Assembly (NCBI GenBank): GCA_019117265.1
Contig: DXAB01000030.1
Location: forward strand, 1 to 35,421
Direction of reading: 5' to 3'
Origin: Candidatus Olsenella pullicola
GTDB lineage: Bacteria > Actinomycetota > Coriobacteriia > Coriobacteriales > Atopobiaceae
DNA: 35,421 nt
Below are positions 8,656-19,576 of this stretch, in pieces. The number at the start of each line of letters is the position of its first letter. The first letter of the stretch is position 1. Made by a program: the position numbers and the translations under genes. The notes beneath the pieces are model-generated. The model saw only the letters and a list, made by a program, of their open reading frames with translations, was not told where the DNA came from and searched no databases.

Positions 8656-9024
8656 GGGGGTGACTGGTTTCGACAGGGTGGGTCTGAGATGGGCAGCAGG
8701 CCGTGGTCTCCTCGCCACGTTAAACAGGGGTACCGTCAAATTGAATTGACGACAACAACTCTTTTGAGCCCCAGCTGGCTCTCGCTGCTTAATTAAATAG
8801 CGGCGCGTCAAAGCGGGAATCGCTCCCGTTCTCGCGGCGACGTCATTTGAGGGAGATGCTCGAGCGGACGTAGCCGGTATGCCGCTCGAAAAGACCGAAC
8901 CGGCTGGGACGCCAAGCGCGGGTTGCCGGGTGCGCGGCGTCCAAGACCCAACCGGTAACTGAGCCTGGAGACACCTGTCAGGGATCTGCTTTGGACCGGA
9001 GTTCGATTCTCCGCACCTCCACCA
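8656..9024 (+). ncRNA. ssrA: Transfer-messenger RNA (tmRNA)
   Basis: 5' GGGGGTGACTGGTTTCGACAGGGTGGG and 3' GGACCGGAGTTCGATTCTCCGCACCTCCACCA; 7-bp acceptor stem GGGGGTG/CACCTCC; tag frame GAC GAC AAC AAC TCT TTT GAG CCC CAG CTG GCT CTC GCT GCT TAA = DDNNSFEPQLALAA* (8748-8792). Confidence 0.97.
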
Positions 9025-9034
9025 TGCATGCTTT

Positions 9035-9068
9035 GCGGTCGCCGGCCCTTTGGTTGGCGGCCGCTTTT
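9035..9068 (+). terminator. Intrinsic terminator after ssrA
   Basis: GCGGTCGCC (9035-9043) / GGCGGCCGC (9056-9064) followed by TTTT. Confidence 0.8.
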
Positions 9069-9118
9069 GCTTCGCCCCCAGGGGCGTGCCGAGAAGAACG
9101 CGTGGGAAGGAAGCGCTC

Positions 9119-10030
9119 ATGTCAGCCCAGGCCCAGAAGACCAACGTACCCGCGCTCGTGCTGGAGGGCGGCGGGTTTCGTGGGATGTTCACCGCGGGCG
9201 TGCTCGACGTGCTGCAGGAGCGAGGGCTCACCGGCTTCTCGAGCATCTGGGGCGTCTCGGCCGGCGCCGTCAACGGCTCCAACTTCCGCTCGCGCCAGAT
9301 TGGCCGTACCATGCGCGACATTCTCGCCTTCCGCGATGACCGGCGCTTCATGTCGCTGTGGTCGTTTGCCACCACGGGCGACATTGCCGGCGTGGACTTC
9401 ATGTACGGCGAGGTCCAGGACCGCCTCGACCCATGCGACCTCGAGACGTTCAACGAGTCCGAGACCCCCTTCTATGTGGTGGTCTCCGATGTGACCTTTG
9501 GCACCCCTGACTACCTGCCCGTACGCCGCTATCCCGAGGATCTCGTGAAGGTGCGCGCCTCCGCCTCGCTGCCCACGGTCTCCCGCATCGTTGAGATTGA
9601 CGGTCATCGCTATCTTGACGGCGGAACCACGGACTCCATCCCGTTTGAGACGGCGATGGGCCTTTCCGGTGCGCGCGAGGTGAGGGGCCATGCCCCCGCG
9701 GAGCGCGCGCTCGTGGTGCTCACGCGTGACCGCGGCTACGTGCGCGGAGGTGGCTCCGAGGCCATCGCCCTCAAGTCCCACCTCTACGACGCCTACCCGT
9801 ATTACCTCGAGGCGCTCCGCACGCGCGGCGAGCGCTACAACGCGCAGCGCGAGCGCCTGTGGGAGCTCGAGCGCGAGGGGCGCTGCCTCGTGATCGCCCC
9901 CGAGGAGCCCGTGGAGGTGGGCTCGTCCACGCGCGACGGAGAGTCCCTGCTCACGCTCTACGTTGCGGGACGCCGCCAGACCGAGGCGCGCCTCGCCGAG
10001 ATTGACGCCTTCCTCTGCGAGGACTGTTAA
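9119..10030 (+). CDS. Patatin-like phospholipase family protein
   Basis: ALVLEGGGFRGMFTAGVLDVLQERG (oxyanion GGGxRG), GVSAGAVNG (GxSxG), YLDGGTTDSIPF (DGG); ATG 9119 preceded by GGAAGG. Confidence 0.92.
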   Translation: MSAQAQKTNVPALVLEGGGFRGMFTAGVLDVLQERGLTGFSSIWGVSAGAVNGSNFRSRQIGRTMRDILAFRDDRRFMSLWSFATTGDIAGVDFMYGEVQDRLDPCDLETFNESETPFYVVVSDVTFGTPDYLPVRRYPEDLVKVRASASLPTVSRIVEIDGHRYLDGGTTDSIPFETAMGLSGAREVRGHAPAERALVVLTRDRGYVRGGGSEAIALKSHLYDAYPYYLEALRTRGERYNAQRERLWELEREGRCLVIAPEEPVEVGSSTRDGESLLTLYVAGRRQTEARLAEIDAFLCEDC

Positions 10031-10032
10031 TT

Positions 10033-10119
10033 GGGGACGTGTTTTTCTGAACAGAGAAGATGGGACAGGTTTGCAATAATGACCTGTCCCGTTTTCTCTG
10101 AACAAAAAAACACGTCCCC
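10033..10119. repeat. Large imperfect inverted repeat (REP/MITE-like) with GGGGACGTG termini
   Basis: Arm 10033-10070 ggggacgtgtttttctgaacagagaagatgggacaggt; arm 10082-10119 reverse-complements to ggggacgtgtttttttgttcagagaaaacgggacaggt (5 mismatches over 38). Confidence 0.85.
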
Positions 10120-10139
10120 TTTTGCACGAGGAGCAGCCC

Positions 10140-12827
10140 GTGATTGAAGCTCGCGTGAGTCCGGAGCGTCCCTACCAGGCGCTCGTTACCCTTTGCGACG
10201 GCGAGAGGACCCTCCCGTGTCGCATTGCCTTTCTGGAGGAGAGCGTCGTTCGCGTGACGGTGGACCCGACGGGCGCGTTTGCCCCGTATGCCACGCCCGT
10301 CTCGCCGGACCACGTTGCGCGCATCCAGGCACAGCCCGACGAGTCCGGCACTTACGCCCACCCCGCCGTCACCGTCCGCGACGCCGGTGACGCGCTCTCG
10401 GTGCGCGCGGGCGGGACGGAGCTCCTTCTAGCCAAGGCGGACGGCCGCATGACGCTGCTCCGTCGCGATTGCGTCGTCGCGCGCGAGGCTGCGCCGCTGT
10501 CGCTCGCCGAGCGCGGCGCCACGCAGACGCTCGCGGTGCGCGCGGGCGAGCGCTTCTTCGGCGGCGGTACGCAGAACGGCCGCGCAGAGCACGCGGGGAG
10601 CGTCGTGCGCATCGTGACCACGCCCATGAACAGCAACCGGTGGGGAGACGGCGGCGTGGCGTCCCCAAGCCCGTTTTTCTGGTCGAGCGCGGGCTACGGC
10701 GTGCTGAGAAACACGTTTGCCCCCGGCTCGTACGACTTTGCCCGCACGGGGCCAGACCTCGTTGCCACCCACGAGGACGCCGTCTTTGACGCGTACCTTC
10801 TCGTTGCGGACCGCCCGGCGGCCGGCCTGCGCCGCGCTGCCCAGGACATCCTGCGCGCCTACTTCAAGGTGACGGGCGCGCCTGCGCTGCTCCCCGCGTT
10901 TGCCCTCTACCTGGGCCACCTCAACGCGTACAACCGCGACGCGTGGTCGCACGAGCTCGAGGAGGGCGCGCAGGCCTGGACGGTGCGCGGCTCCGCCCCC
11001 ACAGGCGCGCCGGGCGAGACGCGCTACGAGCTGGGACGCCGCCGCGGCTACGTGGTGCCCGCGGGGCACGACGCGGAGTCCCTCAACGGTCCCGACGAGG
11101 TGCTCACCACCGCTGCCGAGAACTACCTCGGGCGGACGCCCTACGAGTTCTCCGCCCGTGCCGTCATCGACGAGCACGCGCGCCACGACATGCCCCTCGG
11201 CTGGATTCTCCCCAACGACGGCTACGGTGCCGGCTACGGTCACAACGGCTACGAGCGCACGGGCGGCGTGGGCGCGGACGGGGCGAGCTCGCCCGAGCGC
11301 CTTGCTGCCATTGCGGCAAACGTGGACAACCTCGCGTCCTTCTCGGCCTATGCAAACGAGCGCGGCGTTGAGGTGGGCCTGTGGGCGCAGTCGCAGATCA
11401 CGCCGTCATCAGACCCGGACGTCACCTGGCAGAACCTGCGGGACTTCCGTGCCGAGGTGGCTCGCGCCGGCGTGCGTGCCCTCAAGACCGACGAGGAGTG
11501 GGTCGGCGACGGCTACTCCTTTGGCCTCAACGCCACCCAGCAGGGCTACCAGATCATGGCGGAGGAGACGGGCCGGCGCCCCTTTGTCCTCACGCTTGAC
11601 GGCTGGGCGGGCACGCAGCGCTTTGGCGCCGTATGGTCCGGCGACCAGGACGGCAGCGACTGGGAGTACATCCGCATGCACGTGCCCACCTACGTGGGAC
11701 AGGGCCTCTCGGGCAACCCCAACGTGGGCTCGGACCTGGACGGCATCTTTGGCGGCAACACCCTCGTGGCAACGCGCGACTTCCAGTGGAAGGCCCTCAC
11801 GCCCATCATGCTGGACATGGACGGCTGGGGGAGCCTGCCCAAGCTGCCCTACGCGGGCGGCGACCCGCACACGGGCATCTGCCGCATGTACCTCAAGCTC
11901 AAGAGCTGCCTCATGCCCTACATCTCCACCTGTGCGGCGTCGGCCTCGTGCGCGTGCGGCTGGGAGGGCAACAACGACCTCGGGCTGCCCATGGTGCGCT
12001 CCGTGCTGCTTGTGGACGAGGCCGCGCCGCGGGAGGCCGCGCGCTACGAGTTTCTTCTCGGCGATGACCTGCTCGTGGCGCCCGTCTACCAAAAGGCGCG
12101 CGCGGACGCGGTCGGAAACGACGTCCGCGACGGCATCTACCTGCCCGGCAGCTCAAGCGACGTCTGGATTGACCTCTTCACCGGCGAGCGCTTTGCCGGC
12201 GGCCGGGAACTCGACGGCTTTGACGCGCCGCTCTGGAAGCTGCCGCTCTTTGTGCGCGAGGGCGCCATCCTCCCGCGGTTTGCGCCGCACAACAACCCGC
12301 GCCCCGCGAGCGAGAAGAACCCGCGCGGGCTCGACCGCACCTGCCGCGTGGTGGACTTCTGGCCCGCGCCGGGCGAGAGCCGCTACGTGGCATACGAGGA
12401 CGACGGCGTCTCGTTTGACGGTCACGTTGCAACAACGTATGCGTGCTCGTCAGACGGGGAGGAGACGACCCTCCTGGCAGAGGCGTCGCGCGGGGGCTAT
12501 GACGGCTACGACCCGCTGCGCTCGACGACGCTCAGGGCAACCGTCTCAAGGCGCCCCCTCGCCCTGCGCGCCCAGTGCGGCGAGAAGGACCTGAGGCTCG
12601 TTGAGGTGCCGGACCGCGCGGCGCTCGAGGCGGCGGAGCCCGAGCCCGGCACGGCCACGTGGCTCTTCGAGGAGGCGCCCGCCGTTGAGACGTTTGCGCC
12701 GGCCGAAGAGCGCGTGCTGGCCGAGATGGTCGCCGGCGCTCACGGCGCCCCGCGCGTGAGCGTGCGGCTCCCGCGCGCCGACGTGAGCGAGGTGTCGCAG
12801 CGCGTGGTCCTTCTCGGCGCTCGGTAA
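10140..12827 (+). CDS. Glycoside hydrolase family 31 protein (alpha-glycosidase; substrate unknown)
   Basis: ALYLGHLNAYNRDAW, GWILPNDGYGAGYG, GVRALKTDEEWVGDGYSFG, RPFVLTLDGWAGTQRFGAVWSGDQDGSDWEYIRMHVPTYVGQGLSGNPNVGSDLDGIFGGN. GTG 10140 has the SD GAGGAG; the track start TTG 10122 abuts the repeat and is less likely. Confidence 0.88.
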   Translation: MIEARVSPERPYQALVTLCDGERTLPCRIAFLEESVVRVTVDPTGAFAPYATPVSPDHVARIQAQPDESGTYAHPAVTVRDAGDALSVRAGGTELLLAKADGRMTLLRRDCVVAREAAPLSLAERGATQTLAVRAGERFFGGGTQNGRAEHAGSVVRIVTTPMNSNRWGDGGVASPSPFFWSSAGYGVLRNTFAPGSYDFARTGPDLVATHEDAVFDAYLLVADRPAAGLRRAAQDILRAYFKVTGAPALLPAFALYLGHLNAYNRDAWSHELEEGAQAWTVRGSAPTGAPGETRYELGRRRGYVVPAGHDAESLNGPDEVLTTAAENYLGRTPYEFSARAVIDEHARHDMPLGWILPNDGYGAGYGHNGYERTGGVGADGASSPERLAAIAANVDNLASFSAYANERGVEVGLWAQSQITPSSDPDVTWQNLRDFRAEVARAGVRALKTDEEWVGDGYSFGLNATQQGYQIMAEETGRRPFVLTLDGWAGTQRFGAVWSGDQDGSDWEYIRMHVPTYVGQGLSGNPNVGSDLDGIFGGNTLVATRDFQWKALTPIMLDMDGWGSLPKLPYAGGDPHTGICRMYLKLKSCLMPYISTCAASASCACGWEGNNDLGLPMVRSVLLVDEAAPREAARYEFLLGDDLLVAPVYQKARADAVGNDVRDGIYLPGSSSDVWIDLFTGERFAGGRELDGFDAPLWKLPLFVREGAILPRFAPHNNPRPASEKNPRGLDRTCRVVDFWPAPGESRYVAYEDDGVSFDGHVATTYACSSDGEETTLLAEASRGGYDGYDPLRSTTLRATVSRRPLALRAQCGEKDLRLVEVPDRAALEAAEPEPGTATWLFEEAPAVETFAPAEERVLAEMVAGAHGAPRVSVRLPRADVSEVSQRVVLLGAR

Positions 12828-12981
12828 GCATTTGTGCGGCTTGTGGACGGAAAATTCACAGGTCGCGCCCGCTGTTGATGCGCTATACTCTTACAGCTTT
12901 TCCACAGAGCCCCGTAATCTCTGACAAAAGCACGGCGGTTTGTCCAGAAGCCGTCACTCGTAGGTATGTAGGAGGAGTCAA

Positions 12982-13422
12982 GTGAAGAAGTCGACTCAGT
13001 TCGCCAAGAACGGCGAAGTCGAGCGCAAGTGGGTGCTCATCGACGCTGAGGGCGCGACCCTTGGTCGTCTGGCCACCACGGCTGCCATGATTCTCCGTGG
13101 CAAGAACAAGCCCCAGTTCACCCCCAACGCCGACACCGGTGACTTCGTCGTCGTCATCAACGCCGACAAGGTCGTTCTCACCGGCGTCAAGGCCGATCAC
13201 AAGCAGTACTGGCGTTACTCCGGCTACCTCGGAGGTCTCAAGCTCGAGAGCTTCCGCGAGGCCATGGAGAAGCACCCCGAGCGCGTTGTCGAGCACGCCA
13301 TCAAGGGCATGCTGCCGAAGACCACCCTCGGCCGCAAGCAGGGCATGAAGCTCAAGGTCTACGCTGGCCCCGAGCACCCGCACACCGCCCAGAACCCCGT
13401 CCAGATTGATTGGAGGGCCTAA
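12982..13422 (+). CDS. rplM: 50S ribosomal protein L13
   Basis: [53 protein letters not shown] start with AGGAGG SD. Confidence 0.98.
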   Translation: MKKSTQFAKNGEVERKWVLIDAEGATLGRLATTAAMILRGKNKPQFTPNADTGDFVVVINADKVVLTGVKADHKQYWRYSGYLGGLKLESFREAMEKHPERVVEHAIKGMLPKTTLGRKQGMKLKVYAGPEHPHTAQNPVQIDWRA

Positions 13423-13425
13423 CCG

Positions 13426-13821
<396 letters not shown>

Positions 13822-13841
13822 GGCCAGCTCATCGCAGCTAT

Positions 13842-13874
13842 GGACCCGTCGAGTTCCTCTCGGCGGGTCCTTTT
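13842..13874 (+). terminator. Intrinsic terminator after rpsI
   Basis: GGACCCG-T-CGAG ... CTCG-G-CGGGTCC followed by TTTT. Confidence 0.9.
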
Positions 13875-14005
13875 GCGTTTGAGCACGCGCAACGAGGACT
13901 CCGCGCAGCCTTTCTGTGTTTACACAACCGTCATAGCCCTGCGCGCGCCATACGAGTAGGATGGTTCTGGTCTTTTGTTCTGATACCTCCCGAGAGGAGC
14001 GACTC

Positions 14006-15343
14006 ATGAAGTACTTTGGCACCGACGGCTTCCGCGGCCGCGCCAACGAGGGCCTTGACGTCGAGCACGCCTTCAAGATTGGCCGCTTTGTGGGCTGGTA
14101 CTATGGCACGCGCCAGGGGAAGAAGGCTCGCGTGGTGGTGGGCAAGGACACCCGTCGCTCGAGCTACATGTTTGAGTCCGCGCTCATCGCTGGCCTCGTG
14201 GCGTCCGGCGCCGACGCCTACATGCTGCACGTCATCCCCACGCCCGGCGTTGCGTACGAGACCGTGGACGGCCGCTTTGACTGCGGCATCATCATCTCCG
14301 CGAGCCACAACCCCTATACCGACAACGGGATCAAGCTCGTCAACGGCGAGGGCTTCAAGATGGACGAGGACGTCCTCGAGCAGATCGAGGACTACATTGA
14401 CGGCAAGCTCGAGGTGCCGCTGGCAACTGCCGACGCCATTGGCTGCACCGTCGACTACATGCAGGGCCGCAACCGCTACATTGCCCACCTCATCGCGAGC
14501 GCGAACTTCTCGCTGCAGGGCGTGAAGGTTGGCCTGGACTGTGCCAACGGCGCCGCCTCCTCTGTTGCCAAGCCCGTCTTTGACGCCCTTGGCGCGGACG
14601 TCCGCGTGATCAACAACGCTCCCGACGGCTTCAACATCAACGTGGACTGCGGCTCCACCCACATTGACCGCCTGCGCCGTCATGTGGTGGAGCAGGGCCT
14701 TGACGTGGGCTTTGCCTACGACGGCGACGCCGACCGCTGCATTGCCGTTGACGAGCGCGGCAACGTGGTTGACGGTGACCTCATCCTCTACGTGTGCGGC
14801 GTCTACCTCAACAAGCACGGCCGCCTCACCGCCGGCACCGTGGTTCCTACCGTCATGAGCAACTACGGCCTGTTCAAGGCCTTTGACGAGGCGAGCCTCT
14901 CCTACGAGACCACCGCGGTGGGCGACAAGAACGTCTACGCCTGCATGCGCGAGAACGGCTACAGCCTGGGCGGCGAGCAGTCCGGCCACATCATCTTTGG
15001 CGACATCGAGCGCACGGGCGACGGCATCATGACGAGCCTGCGCGTCATGGAGGTCATCCGCGCCGAGCGCGAGACCCTCTCGCAGCTCTGCGCGCCGGTG
15101 AAGCTCTACCCGCAGGAGCTCATCAACGTGCGCGTGACCGACAAGGACGCCGCGATGAGCGACCCCGGCGTGCTCGACGCCGTGAGGCAGGCCGAGGAGT
15201 TCCTCGCGGGCCAGGGCCGCGTGCTCGTGCGTGCCTCGGGAACCGAGCCGCTGGTGCGCACCCTCGCCGAGGCTCCCACCGACGAGCTCTGCAAGCAGGC
15301 CAACGCGATCGTCCTCAAGGCGCTCGATCCGTTCAAGGCGTAG
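14006..15343 (+). CDS. glmM: Phosphoglucosamine mutase
   Basis: MKYFGTDGFRGRANEGLD, GIIISASHNPYTDNGIKLVN, DGDADRCIAVDERG, GEQSGHIIF; ATG 14006 after GAGAGGAG. Confidence 0.96.
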   Translation: MKYFGTDGFRGRANEGLDVEHAFKIGRFVGWYYGTRQGKKARVVVGKDTRRSSYMFESALIAGLVASGADAYMLHVIPTPGVAYETVDGRFDCGIIISASHNPYTDNGIKLVNGEGFKMDEDVLEQIEDYIDGKLEVPLATADAIGCTVDYMQGRNRYIAHLIASANFSLQGVKVGLDCANGAASSVAKPVFDALGADVRVINNAPDGFNINVDCGSTHIDRLRRHVVEQGLDVGFAYDGDADRCIAVDERGNVVDGDLILYVCGVYLNKHGRLTAGTVVPTVMSNYGLFKAFDEASLSYETTAVGDKNVYACMRENGYSLGGEQSGHIIFGDIERTGDGIMTSLRVMEVIRAERETLSQLCAPVKLYPQELINVRVTDKDAAMSDPGVLDAVRQAEEFLAGQGRVLVRASGTEPLVRTLAEAPTDELCKQANAIVLKALDPFKA

Positions 15344-15364
15344 GGTTCAGATCCAAGAGTCTTC

Positions 15365-15416
15365 GCGGGCGGCTGCCGGACGTTCCTCTTGCCAGAAGCG
15401 TCCGGCAGCCGCCCGC
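15365..15416 (+). terminator. Strong hairpin after glmM
   Basis: GCGGGCGGCTGCCGGACG (15365-15382) / CGTCCGGCAGCCGCCCGC (15399-15416), 18-bp perfect stem; no T-run. Confidence 0.6.
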
Positions 15417-15507
15417 CCCCATTGGTCTATGGCGCGGGCGTCAGGGCTCATTGTCGTGCTGCGCTGGTACAATCGATGGCGCAGCTTAATCACACCAGGA
15501 GGCACGC

Positions 15508-17358
<1,851 letters not shown>

Positions 17359-17360
17359 AG

Positions 17361-17930
17361 ATGGCAACTGCGGGAATTGGCGTTGACATGCTCGAGATTA
17401 AGCGCATGGAGCGCGTGCTCGGGCGGCGCCCCAACTTTGCCCGACGCGTCTTCACCGACGAGGAGCGCGCCTACTGCGAGAGGTGCGCGCGGCCCGCGGA
17501 GCACTACGCCGCGCGCTTTGCCGCGCGCGAGGCGGTGGTGAAGGCGCTGGGCACGGGCTTCTCCGACGGCGTGAGCTTCCGCGACGTCTCCGTGGGGCGC
17601 GACGACTCGGGCCGTCCGCGCGCGATTCTCTCTGGTCGCGCCGCGCAGATCGCGCAGGAGCGAGGCATCCGCGAGATCGCACTCTCGATTTCCCACACCC
17701 ATGACGTGGCGGTGGCAAACGCCATTGCCGTGACCGATGACGTGCGCCCCGAGCCGGATGCGCGCCAGGATGCCGCCCGCGCTCTCGCGAGCTCGTTCAA
17801 GGAGGCCCGCTCCATCCTCGACGAGCTGGAGCGCGTCCAGGAGGACGAGCTCTCATCCGTGTCCACGTTGTGCCGGGTACAAGACGGACAGGGCGAGCAC
17901 GACGCGCCCGAGTCAGTTCCAAAGGAGTAG
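17361..17930 (+). CDS. acpS: Holo-[acyl-carrier-protein] synthase with about 60-aa C-terminal extension
   Basis: GIGVDMLEIKRMERVLGRRPNFARRVFTDEERAYC, AARFAAREAVVKALGTGF, ALSISHTHDVAVANAIA. Confidence 0.93.
   Translation: MATAGIGVDMLEIKRMERVLGRRPNFARRVFTDEERAYCERCARPAEHYAARFAAREAVVKALGTGFSDGVSFRDVSVGRDDSGRPRAILSGRAAQIAQERGIREIALSISHTHDVAVANAIAVTDDVRPEPDARQDAARALASSFKEARSILDELERVQEDELSSVSTLCRVQDGQGEHDAPESVPKE
17868..17882. repeat. TTGTGCCGGGTACAA palindromic repeat copy inside the acpS 3' end
   Basis: Matches TTGTACCGGGTGCAA (reverse complement of 2002-2016); the extended 22-mer GTCCACGTTGTGCCGGGTACAA vs GTCCACTTTGTACCGGGTGCAA is 19/22 identical. Confidence 0.6.
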
Positions 17931-17933
17931 AAC

Positions 17934-19547
17934 ATGCAGCCCGTTCTCAACATCAATGACGTGAGGTGCGTCGAGGTTGCCCTCACGCGCGAGGGCGTGA
18001 GCGTCTCCGAGCTCATGCACCGTGCCGGCTACGCCGCGGCACAGGAGGTGCTCGAGCTCGGGGACGTGGACAACGTCGTGATCCTCACCGGTCTGGGCAA
18101 CAACGGCGGCGACGGCTGGGTTGCCGCGGAGGCGCTTCACAGCCGCGGCGTCAACGTCAAGGTCGTGTGCCCCATTGAGCCCGACGGTCTGTCCGGGGAC
18201 CTTGCCCGCCAGGTGGCCCAGAGCGCCGTGCGCGCGGGCGTCTCTACCCTCGTGGGACCCCCGCGAGACGAGCTCGAGAGCCTGCTCGAGACGGCCGACG
18301 TCGTGCTCGACTGCATGCTGGGCACCGGCTTTCACGGAGAGGTGCGCGCTCCCTTTGACATCTGGATCGAGTGCGTGAACGCGTGCGGCGCGCGCGTCGT
18401 CTCCGTTGACGTGCCGAGCGGGCTCTCCGGGCAGACCGGCCACGCCGCGGGCGCGTGCGTGGTGGCCGACATGACCGTGACCATGCTCTCCCTCAAGCCG
18501 GGTCTTCTCTCCGACGACGGGCGCGACGTGTGCGGCGCCATTGTCGTGGCCCCGCTCGCCGAGCAGACCGAGCGGCTCGTGGTGGACGCGGACCCCGTTG
18601 CCTGGCGCACCGACCTCTCCGACTACCTCGAGGTGACCGCGCCCCGCTCCGCGGCCGTCGACAAGTTCTCGCGCGGCTCGGTGCTCGTGGTGGGCGGCTC
18701 CCGCCGCTTCCCCGGGGCAGCGATCATGGCCGCCCGCGCCGCCGCGCGCATGGGCGCGGGTTACGTGACGCTCGCCATGCCGGCCTCCGCCGCGGGTGTG
18801 GCCCAGGCGCACCTCCTCGAGATTCCCGTGGTCGCGCTGCCGGAGGATGCCGACGGCGTGATTACCTCCGACGCTCGCGACGTGGTCCTCAAGCTCGCAG
18901 AGCGCTCCTCGGCAGTGCTCGTGGGTCCCGGCATGCGCGTGAGCGGAGGCTCGTGCGCACTCGTCTCCGCGCTCCTCGGCTCATCGGCCCCGCTGGTCAT
19001 CGACGCCGACGGCCTCAACTGCCTTGCCCGCCTCACCAACGGCGAGCTCCCGGAGTTTCCCGAGGTGACGCGTCGCACGGCCCCGCTCATCCTCACGCCG
19101 CATCGCGGCGAGCTGGGGCGCCTCGTGAGTGCCACCACGCCCGTTCCGGACTCGCTCGTCTCGCAGCTTGAGGCCGCGCGCAAGGTCGTGTGGTCTGACG
19201 GCGGCTCCGAGCTCGTCATCGTCACCAAGAGCAACGCGACCGCCTGCGTGGGCGTGGAGCGCGCCGTGCTGCCCAAGCCGGGTCCTGCCGCGCTTGCGAC
19301 GGCAGGTTCGGGAGACGTGCTCTCGGGCATGATGGCGGCGGCACTTGCCACGCGCAGGGACGAGGACCCCGACCTTGCCCTTCTCGCCGCCTACGTGTGC
19401 GAGGTCCACGGCTATGCGGGATCACTCGCGGCCGAGCGGGTGGGGTCGCATGCCGTCATGGCCGGCGACCTCATCGACGTGATCGGACTTGCCGCGGACG
19501 CGGTTGACGAGCATGCGGCCTTTCCCGAAGTGCCCGACGAGGGGTAG
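17934..19547 (+). CDS. nnr: Bifunctional NAD(P)H-hydrate epimerase / ADP-dependent NAD(P)H-hydrate dehydratase
   Basis: N-terminal YjeF (TGLGNNGGDGWVAAEALHSRG) and C-terminal kinase-like domain (ILTPHRGELGRL, GSGDVLSGMMAAALA). Confidence 0.95.
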   Translation: MQPVLNINDVRCVEVALTREGVSVSELMHRAGYAAAQEVLELGDVDNVVILTGLGNNGGDGWVAAEALHSRGVNVKVVCPIEPDGLSGDLARQVAQSAVRAGVSTLVGPPRDELESLLETADVVLDCMLGTGFHGEVRAPFDIWIECVNACGARVVSVDVPSGLSGQTGHAAGACVVADMTVTMLSLKPGLLSDDGRDVCGAIVVAPLAEQTERLVVDADPVAWRTDLSDYLEVTAPRSAAVDKFSRGSVLVVGGSRRFPGAAIMAARAAARMGAGYVTLAMPASAAGVAQAHLLEIPVVALPEDADGVITSDARDVVLKLAERSSAVLVGPGMRVSGGSCALVSALLGSSAPLVIDADGLNCLARLTNGELPEFPEVTRRTAPLILTPHRGELGRLVSATTPVPDSLVSQLEAARKVVWSDGGSELVIVTKSNATACVGVERAVLPKPGPAALATAGSGDVLSGMMAAALATRRDEDPDLALLAAYVCEVHGYAGSLAAERVGSHAVMAGDLIDVIGLAADAVDEHAAFPEVPDEG

Positions 19548-19576
19548 ACTCGAGGGGTCGGGAGAGGGGGATTGCC

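Noticed and set aside
8332-9453. 373-aa minus-strand ORF over rubredoxin, tmRNA and patatin
   Set aside because: Overlaps the clear tmRNA gene and + strand CDSs; no motifs.
10900-12594. 564-aa + strand ORF overlapping GH31 in another frame
   Set aside because: Arg/Thr/Ser/Ala-rich shadow translation of the GH31 coding region.
15417-15507. glmS ribozyme/riboswitch upstream of glmS
   Set aside because: Only about 90 nt separates the hairpin from the start, and no recognisable glmS ribozyme core was seen.
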